Source: Stomorhina lunata (lineage: Eukaryota > Arthropoda > Insecta > Diptera > Rhiniidae). Taken from it: 64,000 nucleotides of DNA. The notes under the pieces were generated by a model. The model made no database searches. It was not told the origin of the DNA and worked only from the letters and a program-made list of their open reading frames with translations. Each line of letters starts with the position of its first letter. Positions within the stretch are counted from its first letter, which is position 1. Below, in pieces: positions 49,607 to 59,659 of the stretch. The stretch spans positions 129,611,799-129,675,798 of the forward strand of contig OW121740.1 of the NCBI GenBank assembly GCA_933228675.1, in the 5' to 3' direction. The position numbers were made by a program, and so were the translations under genes.

Positions 49607-50245
49607 TATCATTTCCGGCTAAGGGCCTGACAAGGGAGCTAGGGTAAATTGTGGACCGATTGTTATCAAATTTTGATTATTGGTTTATATTTACAAAATA
49701 TTTATCTGTGCAAAGTTTAAGTAAAAAAATGCATTTATCTTTAGAGTTATTAACGTTTTTGTGCTTTTATGTGTATTTAAACGTCTTTTGAAAATGTGTC
49801 TTGTATGGGAGGTATGGTCAAATATGGGCCGATTTCTACAATTAGGAACACTGATTAAGGTTATGATAAGCAATATTTGTGCTGAATATTATTAAAATAC
49901 AACTAAATTTGTGGCTCTATTCCGGGAAGGCATCCCTATGGGAGGTACCCCAAATAGTAATCCGATTTCGCTCAAAAAGTATAGGGATCGTCCTTTGACC
50001 AAAATATGAATCTTTGCCAAATTTCATCAAATTATCTTTAAAGTTACGACCTGTAGAGTGATAACAAGCTTTCATGGATAACCGGCCAGCCAGCCAGCCG
50101 GACGGACATCGTTAAAACAACTCAGGGAGTGATTATAAGTCGATTGGTATACTAAAAGGTAGGTCCCAGACCAATATTTCTATGCGTTACAAACATCAGC
50201 ACAAACCCAATATACCCTTTCCCCCTATGGTGGTGAAGGGTAAAT
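49607..50245 (+). repeat. dispersed fly repeat, copy 4
   Basis: Blocks GGAGCTAGGGTAAATTGTGG, ATTCCGGGAAGGCATC, CCAGCCAGCCAGCCGGACGG, AAGTCGATTGGTATACTAAA, and CCCTATGGTGGTGAAGGG at the end. The same block order is seen inverted at 4800-4960. No coding capacity. Confidence 0.65.
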
Positions 50246-50344
50246 ACATCATTGTGAAATTACCCTTAAAAAATAAAACAAAACCAAATTTTTATTGGGA
50301 CGGTTTTTTGACTTACATATTTAATGTTATGTAATATTTTGTAT

Positions 50345-50815
50345 ACTATTTAGATTTTGTTTACTGCCCTCTACTAAATGTTTACAATCCATTGGAGCAA
50401 TGCCGTTCCAAGCTTCCACCACATGTGCCCTCAGTTAATCTAAATTACTAGGGGTTCCGACAACACCTCTCTTAAGAATGCCGCAGAGGTGTGCGATGAG
50501 GTTAAGATCGGGTGACTGGGGCGGCCAGTCAAGGACTTTGTACCCGTTGTCATTGAGTGTCAAAATTGCAGACTGCTTGTTATGGCAAGCCATCAGTTTC
50601 ACATGACCTTGATAACAGCCAGCGCTCTTCAAGATATTGATGACAACTCCCACTTAAATGACACGGATTATTTCCCACCTTTCGGGGGAAATACGGTCGA
50701 TGAAAGCCTTCATGAGATGGATGGTAAGGGCAATTTGCCCGTGAAGTATTTAGTAGGAGATTACGGAGACATGAGTAGTGGAGGCGGTCTCTCACAGACA
50801 TTCCTGAATCGCCGT
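50345..50815 (-). pseudogene. Tc1-like transposase relic
   Basis: Minus strand: GYKVLDWPPQSPDLNLIAHL then CGILKRGV, the C-terminal DDE block of Tc1 transposases, followed by VVEAWNGIAPMD. The catalytic Glu of PDLNPIE is Ala (IAH), and the central DN.P.H block is deleted. The text becomes GC-richer here than in the flanks. An antisense 115-codon plus ORF (50582-50929) is a shadow. Confidence 0.8.
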
Positions 50816-51548
50816 TCGCAAATATCGCCGAAATGTCCGCCCTGCATTGGAAGATTCGTTTTTGTGGTGGTTGCTGCTTTTTTGTTGTTGATCCCGTTTG
50901 GGTGTCAGGTATTGGCTTTGCCCTGCTAGGACATCACGTACCTAAAACTCTTTTCAGAGGACTAGGTGGGAGATGTCAAAGCGAGGGTCTGATGCTACTG
51001 AATCAACTACATTAACCCACCCCGTTGCGTTTACCCTGGATGACGATTTGGATTATGGTATGTATTTGTTGCTGAGTCACTTTAGTGACCTGTGTTTTTC
51101 CCGTGAGGGTAGCTTGACCATCGTTGTCCCTTGCTGATGTCACTTTGTGTCCAAAGTGCAGTGCGTGAGTGCGGCTGTTAATTGTGATGTTTCGTCTTTG
51201 TGTTAAGGGTACCAGAACCTGGGCTGTTTGGAGCTCAACTGATAGTAGTCGTTTTGGGGCTATGAATCCCTTCGGAGATTATCATTGCTGGGCTGTGGTT
51301 TAATACCCAAAGCGGGTAGAATGGAGTGCGGCTGTTAATTGTGATGTTTCGTCTTTGTGTTATCTTTATGCGTGCGCTTGGGCATTAAGGGTACCATAAC
51401 CTGGGCTGTTTGGAGCTCAACTGATAGTAGTCGTTTTGGGGCTATGAATCCCTTCGGACATTGTCATCGCCGGGCTGTGGTTTAATACCCAAAGCGGGTA
51501 GAATAGGTGATACATTGCCTGTGTCATTCATTCGAATATGGAGTTGCA
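50816..51548. repeat. GC-richer island with tandem duplication
   Basis: A block beginning GAGTGCGGCTGTTAATTGTG occurs at 51167-51323 (157 bp) and 51324-51504 (181 bp). Both hold GGGTACCA, CTGGGCTGTTTGGAGCTC, GTTTTGGGGCTATGAATCCC and end AAAGCGGGTAGAAT; the second has an extra segment with ATGCGTGCGCTTGGGC. It resembles a retrotransposon untranslated region; family not identified. Confidence 0.7.
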
Positions 51549-52199
51549 TTACAGCCGGGTGCCGTACCCATAGACCGGAAGGAGTTTAGATAGTTCTCCG
51601 CTCCTAACCAAGGGGGTAATCATGACCAAACAACATGTTTCCGAATTGGTATTCTGAAATGTCAAAGTGTCATGTATGTCACACATACCATACATGACAA
51701 TTTTTCGTAGTAAGAGGGTGTTGGTAAACACTTAAAATTTTCACCACGTGATCTGATCGGTAAGGCCATCATGGCAGGTACTTACATTAATCAAATTGTA
51801 TATCTGTACTTTAATCCATGGTTATAATAGTTTAAAGGATGCCGTTTATACTTACAACCAAGTCGTTTAAAACACTAGCGCTTTAGCGGGGACCAGACGC
51901 AGAACACAAGGCCGCCCAATATGGGAACAGACGCCCTGTGGATTTATAAAAAAGTTCGGACAAAAAGAGGATTTCTAATCCAAACGGACAGATCATATCT
52001 ACAGTTCGGTGCAGGCAGCAATGAAGTCTGCTGTAGTGGGATCCAATGATATCAACTGGCCGCTTAATGTGAGAAACAGACACTAGGTGATACGGTAGTG
52101 GGTAGTTCTTAGTGTAGCACTCCCCTAAGCCTGTCTGTTATGGGTGACCCTACCGGAGATGTAACATATCCACCAGCTTAGTCTTATGGTTCATTGTGC
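51549..52199. other. GC-richer repeat DNA, probably retroelement
   Basis: Continues the island: CCGGGTGCCGTACCCATAGA near 51558 and CCTGTCTGTTATGGGTGACC near 52130. Base composition sets it apart from surrounding DNA. No reading frame recognised. Confidence 0.4.
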
Positions 52200-52515
52200 G
52201 TAAGCATTGCTAAACTTCCCAGGTAATTAAAGGTATACGTCCATTAACCTCGTTATCCACATTGATGTGTGACATAATCTTTGTCTTGGAAATATTAATT
52301 CCTAGCCCAGCTGTCCGAGATTCAACAGTGATAGCGTTAGTATTCTCTTGAAGGTGGACTGAGCTTTGGCTTACAAGACATACGTCATCGTCATAATTCA
52401 AGCGCTCAAGTTGTTAAAACGGTGTTGTCCATTGGATACCGTGTCTACCATCTAGAGCCGTGCGCATTATGTTGTCGATTACAAGGATAAAAAGTATAGG
52501 TGACATGTAATTAAT
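52200..52515 (-). pseudogene. non-LTR retrotransposon reverse transcriptase relic
   Basis: Minus strand: MSPILFILVIDNIMRTALDG, then GIQWTTPF, a stop, LERLNYDDDVCLVSQSS, and TAGLGINISKTKIM. These correspond to RT motifs around 'SPILF', 'YADD' (here YDDD) and 'GL.IN..KTK'. One in-frame stop and no flanking domains. Clade uncertain. Confidence 0.82.
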
Positions 52516-52570
52516 ACATCGCCATTATTGATGTCTTCATCAAAGATTTTCCAAAGAAGTAGTTTTTAAG

Positions 52571-52855
52571 GTGTACTACAAAATCAGGACTAAATATTAT
52601 TACCTAAGTCAAAAATTTTATTATATCTGTGATTTTAGGATCGATATATCAAACAATTTGGTCAATAGACAATTTGGCTTCCACAAACAAATGATATTAA
52701 TATTACGAGTATTAAAACAATTTCTACAAAAAATACAAAATTCCAACCAAACTGCTTTCGTTTTTATGCCACTATGCCTGTCATATGAAAGTCATTCGAA
52801 ATTTGTAACAATTCTTAAACATGATTTTCTATTATTTACCGCTAAACTTTTATAG
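52571..52855 (+). pseudogene. possible second RT relic (Jockey-like)
   Basis: An ORF includes NNLVNRQFGFHK and QTAFVF, resembling the 'QFGFR...H' and following '..AVFLD' stretch of Jockey-type reverse transcriptases, but the essential Asp and later motifs are missing. Suggestive only. Confidence 0.35.
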
Positions 52856-54090
52856 AAAAAGCAAAGACTCACCGATTAAGTCCAGTTTCAACATTTATTA
52901 ATAAATACATGATTTATTTAATAATTTATTTACCTGTAAAGAGAATAAAATATACAAGAAAATTAGTGGAAGATTGCAACAAAGTTGTTGGAAAATATTT
53001 TTGGAAAATTATTTTTAGAAATCTTTAAAATTAAAAAAAACATGTTTCTTTTATCTCTAAATATAATTGAATTGATGGCGACAAGTTGATTTCAAACGAA
53101 TTTTTATCAGCTTAAAAAAACGAAAATTAAATAAAAAAATTTAATGCTATGGCCGATTGTAAATAATGTTTAATTTTCTTGTTGAGTAGAAAGAAAGAAA
53201 AAAGAATTGCCATAAAAATATTTGCACCGAGTGCCAAATATGTAAACAGTTCAACGACATTCATTATTTTATAGCATTATTATACTTATTTTCTTTTTTA
53301 TTATTATTTTAAATTATATACATATTTATGTTATTTATACTTTATATAAACAAATTTATGTATATTTGCCCAATTCACAAAGTGTCAACAGTGTTGTAGA
53401 TTGTAGCTAAACGACTTTTCACTTTGTGAACGCCTTTTTGTGTTTCTTGAATTAAAGCCAAATCGGAGGTCATTTATTTTATTTTTTGATAAATAACCGT
53501 GATGTCTTATAGTCAGGGAGTTATGAACTTCTAATATTTCTTTACTTATAACATTTAAAATTTATATTTGATAAAGTAGCTTGGCAACACTGATATCGTT
53601 CATGATGTAGCATTTGTTGACATGGAAAATAACAACAAAATTTGTACAATAGTTGTATTTGGTCATATTTTCTACAGACTTACAACATTGTTGACACTTT
53701 ATGAATTGGGTAATTGTATATGGCCAAAATGATATAAACTGCAACAAAACTGCAGACAAAATGAACAAATTGCAATCAGAATACAGATGATGTTTTAAAT
53801 ATAGCACAGCCACGATTCAAAAAGAAAACAATTTAAAATTAATTTCTTTGGGAATGGATTTTTCATAAGTCCCAAAGATAAATTTTTAAAAAGTCGTGAT
53901 TAAGAAGATGAAATCACGTAAAAGAATTTTTTTTCCAATAAAATTATTAGCCATATAAGCCGGAGGAAAACAAGTCTAAATTATAAGATAAATGATGACT
54001 GCCGTTATCCTGATGAAAAACTCCTTCTCTTGTGTTGGCCAAATCTTACTACATAAAGATCATATTTTATTTTCAATAATTTATATATAT
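52856..54090. other. no gene; AT-rich spacer
   Basis: Several ORFs (for example 53562-53813) have no recognisable family. No repeats of note. Confidence 0.4.
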
Positions 54091-54150
54091 AAAGGGTGTT
54101 CCGATTAAAATATGCATTTATCATTTAAGTCAAAACTTAGCTATAGTGCA
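54091..54150. mobile_element. terminal relic of a DD37E relative
   Basis: AAAGGGTGTTCCGATTAAAA, TATGCATTTATC, GTCAAAACTTAGCTATAGTG aligns step by step with the reversed right end of the DD37E elements (AAAGAGTGTTCT, TATGCATTTACT, GGCAAAATTTATCCATAGTG). The other end is not visible. Confidence 0.55.
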
Positions 54151-54669
54151 CAGTGGTACAAATGATTTTTTTTTTTTTGGTATTTACTCTACACTTTCCT
54201 TCAGTAGTTAAGGACGGATTTTGATGAAATTTGGAACATCAGTAAAAAAAGGAGGCTTTAGAACAACATTAAAGGAGGCATCTATCTGTAGCACAGTGGG
54301 CTTGGGTGCTTTGGGTGCGAATAACTTTCTCCAATTTATTCCGGTCCAAAAGATTTTTACATTTTCGAAAACTTCTTAAAAATAATAAGAAAAAACTGTG
54401 CAACATTATCTCTTATGGTTTAAGGGAAATTTGACTCCAAACATTTTTTTGCATGACTTCTGGCCTTTTATGGCTTATAAATCATTTGTGGTAAGACGAA
54501 AAATTAAAAAAAAAAAATACTGCGGGATTGCTGATAAATTTTTTAATGAATTAAAAGAAAAATATTTTAAATTATCGAAATTTTATAACACAGAAAAATT
54601 CTTCAAAGTTTGTGTACCGAAAAAGCTTTTTTTTTTATTTTTCAAAATTTTTTTCAAAAGACTATAGAA

Positions 54670-54901
54670 AATTTGTAACATTAAATTTTTCTATAGAAAA
54701 ATTTTTTATGGAAAATTTTTTTATAGAATTTTCGATGTAAAAATTTTCAATGAAAATTTTTTCTGTAGAAAATTTTCGATGTAAATTTTTCTATAGAAAA
54801 TTTTTGATATAAAATATTTCTAAAGAAAATTTTTCATGTAAAATTTTTCTATAGAAAATTTTTAATATAAAATTTTTCTATAGAAAACTTTTGATATAAA
54901 A
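54670..54901. repeat. CTATAG satellite, left part
   Basis: Units of about 30 bp: TTTTTCTATAGAAAATTTT with a GATATAAAA or GATGTAAAA linker. Interrupted at 54901/55577 by a hAT-type MITE; it continues on the right with the same linker. Confidence 0.88.
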
Positions 54902-55576
54902 CAGGAACCGAAAATATTTTATTTTTGAATTTTTGATTAAAAAAAGCACCCGCAAGGAAATGTCGGATAATTAAACCAAGTATACCATTTTGATAGTCTT
55001 AGACCAAATTTTCATAAAATGCGATGCTTTTTAAAAATCTGATTTTTATTTTTTAGAAAAAAAAAATTAACAGTTATTTTTTTATTTTTATTTTTTTGAG
55101 CAGAAATAACAGTTATTTTTAACTTTTATTTTTTCGAGCAAAAATAAAAGTTATTTTTTAACTTTTATTTTTTCGAGCAAGAAGAACTGTTATTTTTGAC
55201 TTTTGTTATATCGAGCAAAAATAAAAGTTATTTTTTGACTTTTATTTTTTCGAGCAGAAATAAAAGTTAATTTTGTGTTTCCAACCCCAATTATGATTAC
55301 AAAACTCAACTCCATTAATTTTTGAGCATATGTAAGTTATTTTCACTGAAAAATTATCTTTGTTTGAAAAAATTTTTCAATAAATTTATCATAATCTCAA
55401 ACAAAAATAACTTTTATTTCTGCTCGAAAAAATAAAAATCAAAAAATAACTTTTATTCTTGCTTGAAAAAATAAAAGTCAAAAATAACTGTTATTTTTGC
55501 TCGAAAAAATAAAAGTTAAAAAATAACTTTTATTTTCTGACTTTTACGATAAAAGTTATAACAGTTTCGGTCCCTG
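54902..55576. mobile_element. hAT-type MITE inserted in satellite
   Basis: Ends CAGGAACCGAAA and TTTCGGTCCCTG; flanks ATATAAAA (54894-54901) and ATATACAA (55577-55584), a 7/8 match fitting a hAT 8-bp duplication. Inside, about 55050-55275 holds tandem 35-40 bp units of AAAAATAAAAGTTATTTTTT and TTTTATTTTTTCGAGC; 55390-55560 holds the reverse complement, so the element can fold back. Confidence 0.8.
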
Positions 55577-56300
55577 ATATACAATTTTTCTATAGAAAAT
55601 TTTTGATATAAAATTTTCTATAGAATATTTTTTGTAAAAAATTTTCGATGTAAAATTTTTCATAGAAAATTTTCGATGTAAAATATTTCTTTAGAAAATT
55701 TTCGATATTATATTTTTCTTACGAAAATTTTCGATATAAATTTTAAATAGAAATTTTTATACAAAACTTTCAATACTAAATTTTCTATACAAAATTTTTA
55801 ATATAAAATTTTTCTATACAAAATTTACAATATAAAATTTTTCTATAAAAAATTTCGATAAAAATGTTTTTTAAAAAATTTTCGATCTTAATTTTTTCTA
55901 TAGAAATTTTTCGATTTAAAATTTTCAATATAAAAATTTTCTATACAAAATTTTCAATATAAAATTTTGCTATACAAAATTTTCACTCGAAAATTTTTCT
56001 ATAAAAAAGTTTTGATATAAAATGTTTTTATAAAAAATTTTAGTTATAAAATTTTTCCATAGAAAATTTTCGATATAAAATTCTAGTATAAAAAATTTAT
56101 AAACAAAATTTTTGATGTAAAATTTCTCTATAGAAAATATTTTGATGTAAAAATTTACTATAGAAAATTAGTGATATAAAATTTTTCTATATATAATTTT
56201 CAATATACAATTTTTCTATACTAAATTTTCAACACCAAATTTTTCCATGAAAAATTTTTTTATAGAAAATGTTCGATATAAAATGTTCCTATAAATTTTC
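55577..56300. repeat. CTATAG satellite, right part
   Basis: Continuation of 54670-54901, more diverged (TTTTTCTATACAAAATTTTC with AATATAAA linkers). Confidence 0.85.
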
Positions 56301-56624
56301 TTTTTTAATTAACTTGACTTAATTTGATGCATAAATAATTTATTATTTACGTCCAAAAATCATCCTTAAACCTTGTTTAGTTTTCGAGATTTTTCAAAGG
56401 GATATTCAAATATTATATAAATTTATTGTTGTTGCACTTTTTTGACAAAAGTCTTCAACCAATTTCCAAATTGTGACAAATTTTTAAGTTCACTTAAAAG
56501 TACATAAAATTCCCATTCCACTGATGTATAACATGTCCACCTTATCTTATTTTGGTAGAATAATATAATATAATATTTGGTAGAATATTATAAAAAATAA
56601 ATCACAAAGAAATTTCTAGTGTGC
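56301..56624. other. no gene; AT-rich spacer
   Basis: Nothing recognised apart from TAATATAATATAATAT near 56560. Confidence 0.4.
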
Positions 56625-56860
56625 GAAGTATTTACAGTTGTGGCAAAAGAAGCCAAGCATTTGTGGAATCAGGTACGATAAATACAGAAATTTATAATAA
56701 CGGAGTGCCCACAAACTCGGCTTTTACCTTATTTTAAACAGCACCGAGTGGCTACATAATTTTGGGCCGATTTGGCATCATGCAACTTTGGAAAAAAGGC
56801 ACTTGAGCAGTATTCAAACAATAATGTCTTTTTTGTACCACGAGACAAATCATGAGTCAT
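56625..56860 (+). pseudogene. DD37E transposase relic, plus strand
   Basis: Plus-strand homologue of the middle of the transposase: GTTGTGGCAAAAGAAG, TTTGGGCCGATTTGGCATCA, AGGCACTTGAGCAGTATTC, TTTGTACCACGAGAC. It covers the second catalytic Asp (WADLASC) and contains stops. Opposite orientation to the other four copies. Confidence 0.82.
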
Positions 56861-57832
56861 TTCTTAAATATTAATAATTGTGCTATAATTTTACCCCTCA
56901 CTATTTCTCATGCAACACACAAAGTATGAAGAGCAAATAATAATGAAAAAGCAAAATTGACAAGTAAAACTAAACGACCGACCCAATTTTAGGCCAATGA
57001 GCTGCTGACTGACTGACTATTTGTTTCTTTAGACAACTTACAGTTGATAATTACCGAACGTTGACATGGGCTAACACCCAAACAAGGGCCTTTAATGGAC
57101 GAAATTAAAACTGCATTATGTGGCATTTAAGAATTTTAAGTAGTATTTTATTTAAACACAAAAAAAGCAAAAAAAAAAGCAAAAAAAGCAAAAACTTTTT
57201 ATTTAAATACGAAAAAATTGAAAATGATTTCATGCTTCAAAGAAAAAATACCTCAACGAACGACCTTGAAAGTGTTGACACGAATTTTCAATAAATTTAA
57301 AGAAAATTTTTTAAATAAATTTTTCAAAATTAAAGGGGTGGTTTTTTTTCAAAAATTACAAAAAATAAACATCTTTCATTTCTTTTATTTATTGTAGAAA
57401 ATTTATTATAATTAAAATATTATACAAAATTTATTATACAATATTCTTTTACGACATTTAAAATTGTAAAATTCAAAAATGTTGTTTGTGGTTTTGAAAG
57501 CCTCAAATTAATTTCGTATATTTTTCTTTTGGTTAATAAAAATATTGCAACATCCTAATTAACATATGACGACTTCATTATATTTGTTTGGTATTTTATG
57601 TTGACTTTTAATTAAATGTCATTTGTTCTAGGTAATTAATTTGATTTGCTGATATTTAAAAGAAATTTTAAAAACAGTTTAATAAACATTTTTAAAAAAT
57701 TGCAACAAATTAAATATTATTTATTATAAATTTTGTCAAGAAAGAAAAAAAGAAATATCTTACTAATAAGTGCCTATGGGTTTCTAAGAAGCCTGAAGAG
57801 TTCGGCGTCAGATTATATTTTCGCACCTATTA
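56861..57832. other. no gene; AT-rich spacer
   Basis: An AAAAAAAGC microsatellite near 57161-57193; otherwise nothing seen. Confidence 0.4.
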
Positions 57833-59117
57833 AAGAGTGCTCTAAATAAAATTTGTAGTTGGATTTTCTTAAATAAAAATCAAACCTTTTAATATAAAAA
57901 CTCTACAAAATACTCAAATATAATGACATATTATACAAAATCATTTAGCATTAAAATGTTTACTTAGTACTCGGGTTTTGCAAAATTATCGACTTTTTTT
58001 GGAAACCCTCCCATTAAAGATTTTCTGATACCTTTTTGGAGCATGTGTTCCACCTGCGCTTAAAATCGGACATGTTCTTGGAAATCTTTCCTGTGTTCTT
58101 CAATTCCTTTTTTACCAGAGCCCAATACCTTTCCACAGGGCGAAGTTCTGGATAGTTAGGTGGATTTGCCTCTCGTGGTACAAAAATGACATTATTCTTT
58201 GAGTACCACTCAAGTGCCTTTTTTCCATAATGGCATGATGCCAAATCGGGCCAAAAAGATGTAGTCATTCTGTGCTCTCTTAAAAATGGTAACAACCGTT
58301 TTTGTAGGCACTCCTTTATATAAATTTCTATGTTTATTGTGCCAGATGCCACAAATTCTTTACTTCTTTTGTCACAACTGCAAATAGCTTGCCACACGAG
58401 AAACTTCTTAGGGAATTTTGTTTATTTTTTTGTGCGAAACTCTTGCCGAACATTGTCCCGTTTATCAGCAACATAAAAATCTTGACCAGAAAGTTGAGAA
58501 AAGTCTGCCAGTACGTATGTTTCATCATCCATCACACAACAGGTGTATTTTTTTATAAAATCAGACTTCAATTTTTTCGCTCGTTTTTTTGCTTCTAAGT
58601 TCTTTAAGCATTGCGATCTGAAACCTTTTGGACTTTGTATGTCTTCAGTCCAGCATAAGCTTTGACTCTATGTGCAAAATTCGTAGAACATTTCACCGTA
58701 CGAGCTGCTTTTCTTAAAGAAGTGTTAGGCGCTCTTCGAAAGAGTCGAGCGACTTCTTTTGTCTTACCAATATCTGTAGGACCTTTTTTCCTCCCTGATC
58801 CAGGGTTTCTTTCAATGCTCAGGTTTTCCTTATACCGTCTGATGGCATTAGAAAGCGTTCGAGGGTCAACTTTCAAATTTTTAGCTATTTTTTTAAAAGT
58901 CCATGACGGATTTTTTTTTTAAATTTTAATTATATTTTCACGAACTTTTTTTTCGCAGTCCATTTTGATTGAAATAACTATTGAAAATGAATAATTTCTA
59001 AAATAATAGTATCTGACATATCTATAGAAACTAACTTGATCAAAAAATAAATTATTTCTTGCACTATGGATAAATTTTGTCTAAAATAGTAAATGCATAT
59101 TTTTTTAGAACACTCTT
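57833..59117 (-). mobile_element. DD37E Tc1/mariner transposon, copy 2 (full length)
   Basis: Same termini as copy 1 with TA duplications at 57831-57832 and 59118-59119. 1285 bp. A 10-bp deletion near 58025 and scattered substitutions distinguish it. Confidence 0.92.
57964..58963 (-). pseudogene. DD37E transposase, copy 2, broken
   Basis: ATG at 58961-58963, stop TAA at 57964-57966. Compared with copy 1: a nonsense codon near the start (KI*KKNP) and another in RTKK*TKF, a one-base loss near 58612 that gives DRNA*, and the 10-bp deletion near the C-terminus. It keeps the seven-A run that copy 1 shortened, and retains both WPDLASCHYG and RPVERYWA. Confidence 0.9.
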
Positions 59118-59119
59118 TA

Positions 59120-59659
59120 TCTAAATTGAATTGGGTATACCTTATTCTTTCCTTTGGGACGAGTAAAAAAATGTATTCTTACTTCTTTATAAAAATAAAC
59201 ACTTGATGTCGAATGAGTTTTCGGGAACTTTAGTATATTTTCATATTATTCTACTTTTCAGGTTTTAAAATATTTAATTCACTATCACAATTCTTTGAGT
59301 GTAAGCACTAACCGATTTTAAATAATGAATACAATATCCAAAATGCCCTCATCTATCATCACTCTGCTCCATGAGGAAGACCATAAAAATTCTTTAGCAG
59401 CCATTTGGATAATGTTCATAATGTTTAATAAATTGGCCAAGAAGAAAAAAACGCAAATCAAATAACGAAATGGAGGGAAATGATGAAACAAAAAATCATG
59501 AATTTTGCTGATTCTAGTGCTTAAATTGATCTTATTTTCCGCATTTATGTTATGTTGCTACTCTGGTAGTTGATGCCGTCGCTTTTGCTATTGAAAGCAG
59601 TAATTACCAGAAAGAGGTCTACATCATGACATCTGAAATCATGTTCAATTCAATTTGTT
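59120..59659. other. no gene; spacer
   Basis: Low-copy-looking AT-rich DNA; nothing recognised. Confidence 0.4.

Noticed and set aside
50582..50929. 115-codon plus ORF with a hydrophobic C-terminal part
   Set aside because: Antisense to the Tc1 transposase relic; no independent support.
53562..53813. Cys- and aromatic-rich minus ORF resembling a receptor fragment
   Set aside because: The hydrophobicity is what AT-rich DNA gives by chance; no chemoreceptor motif could be confirmed.
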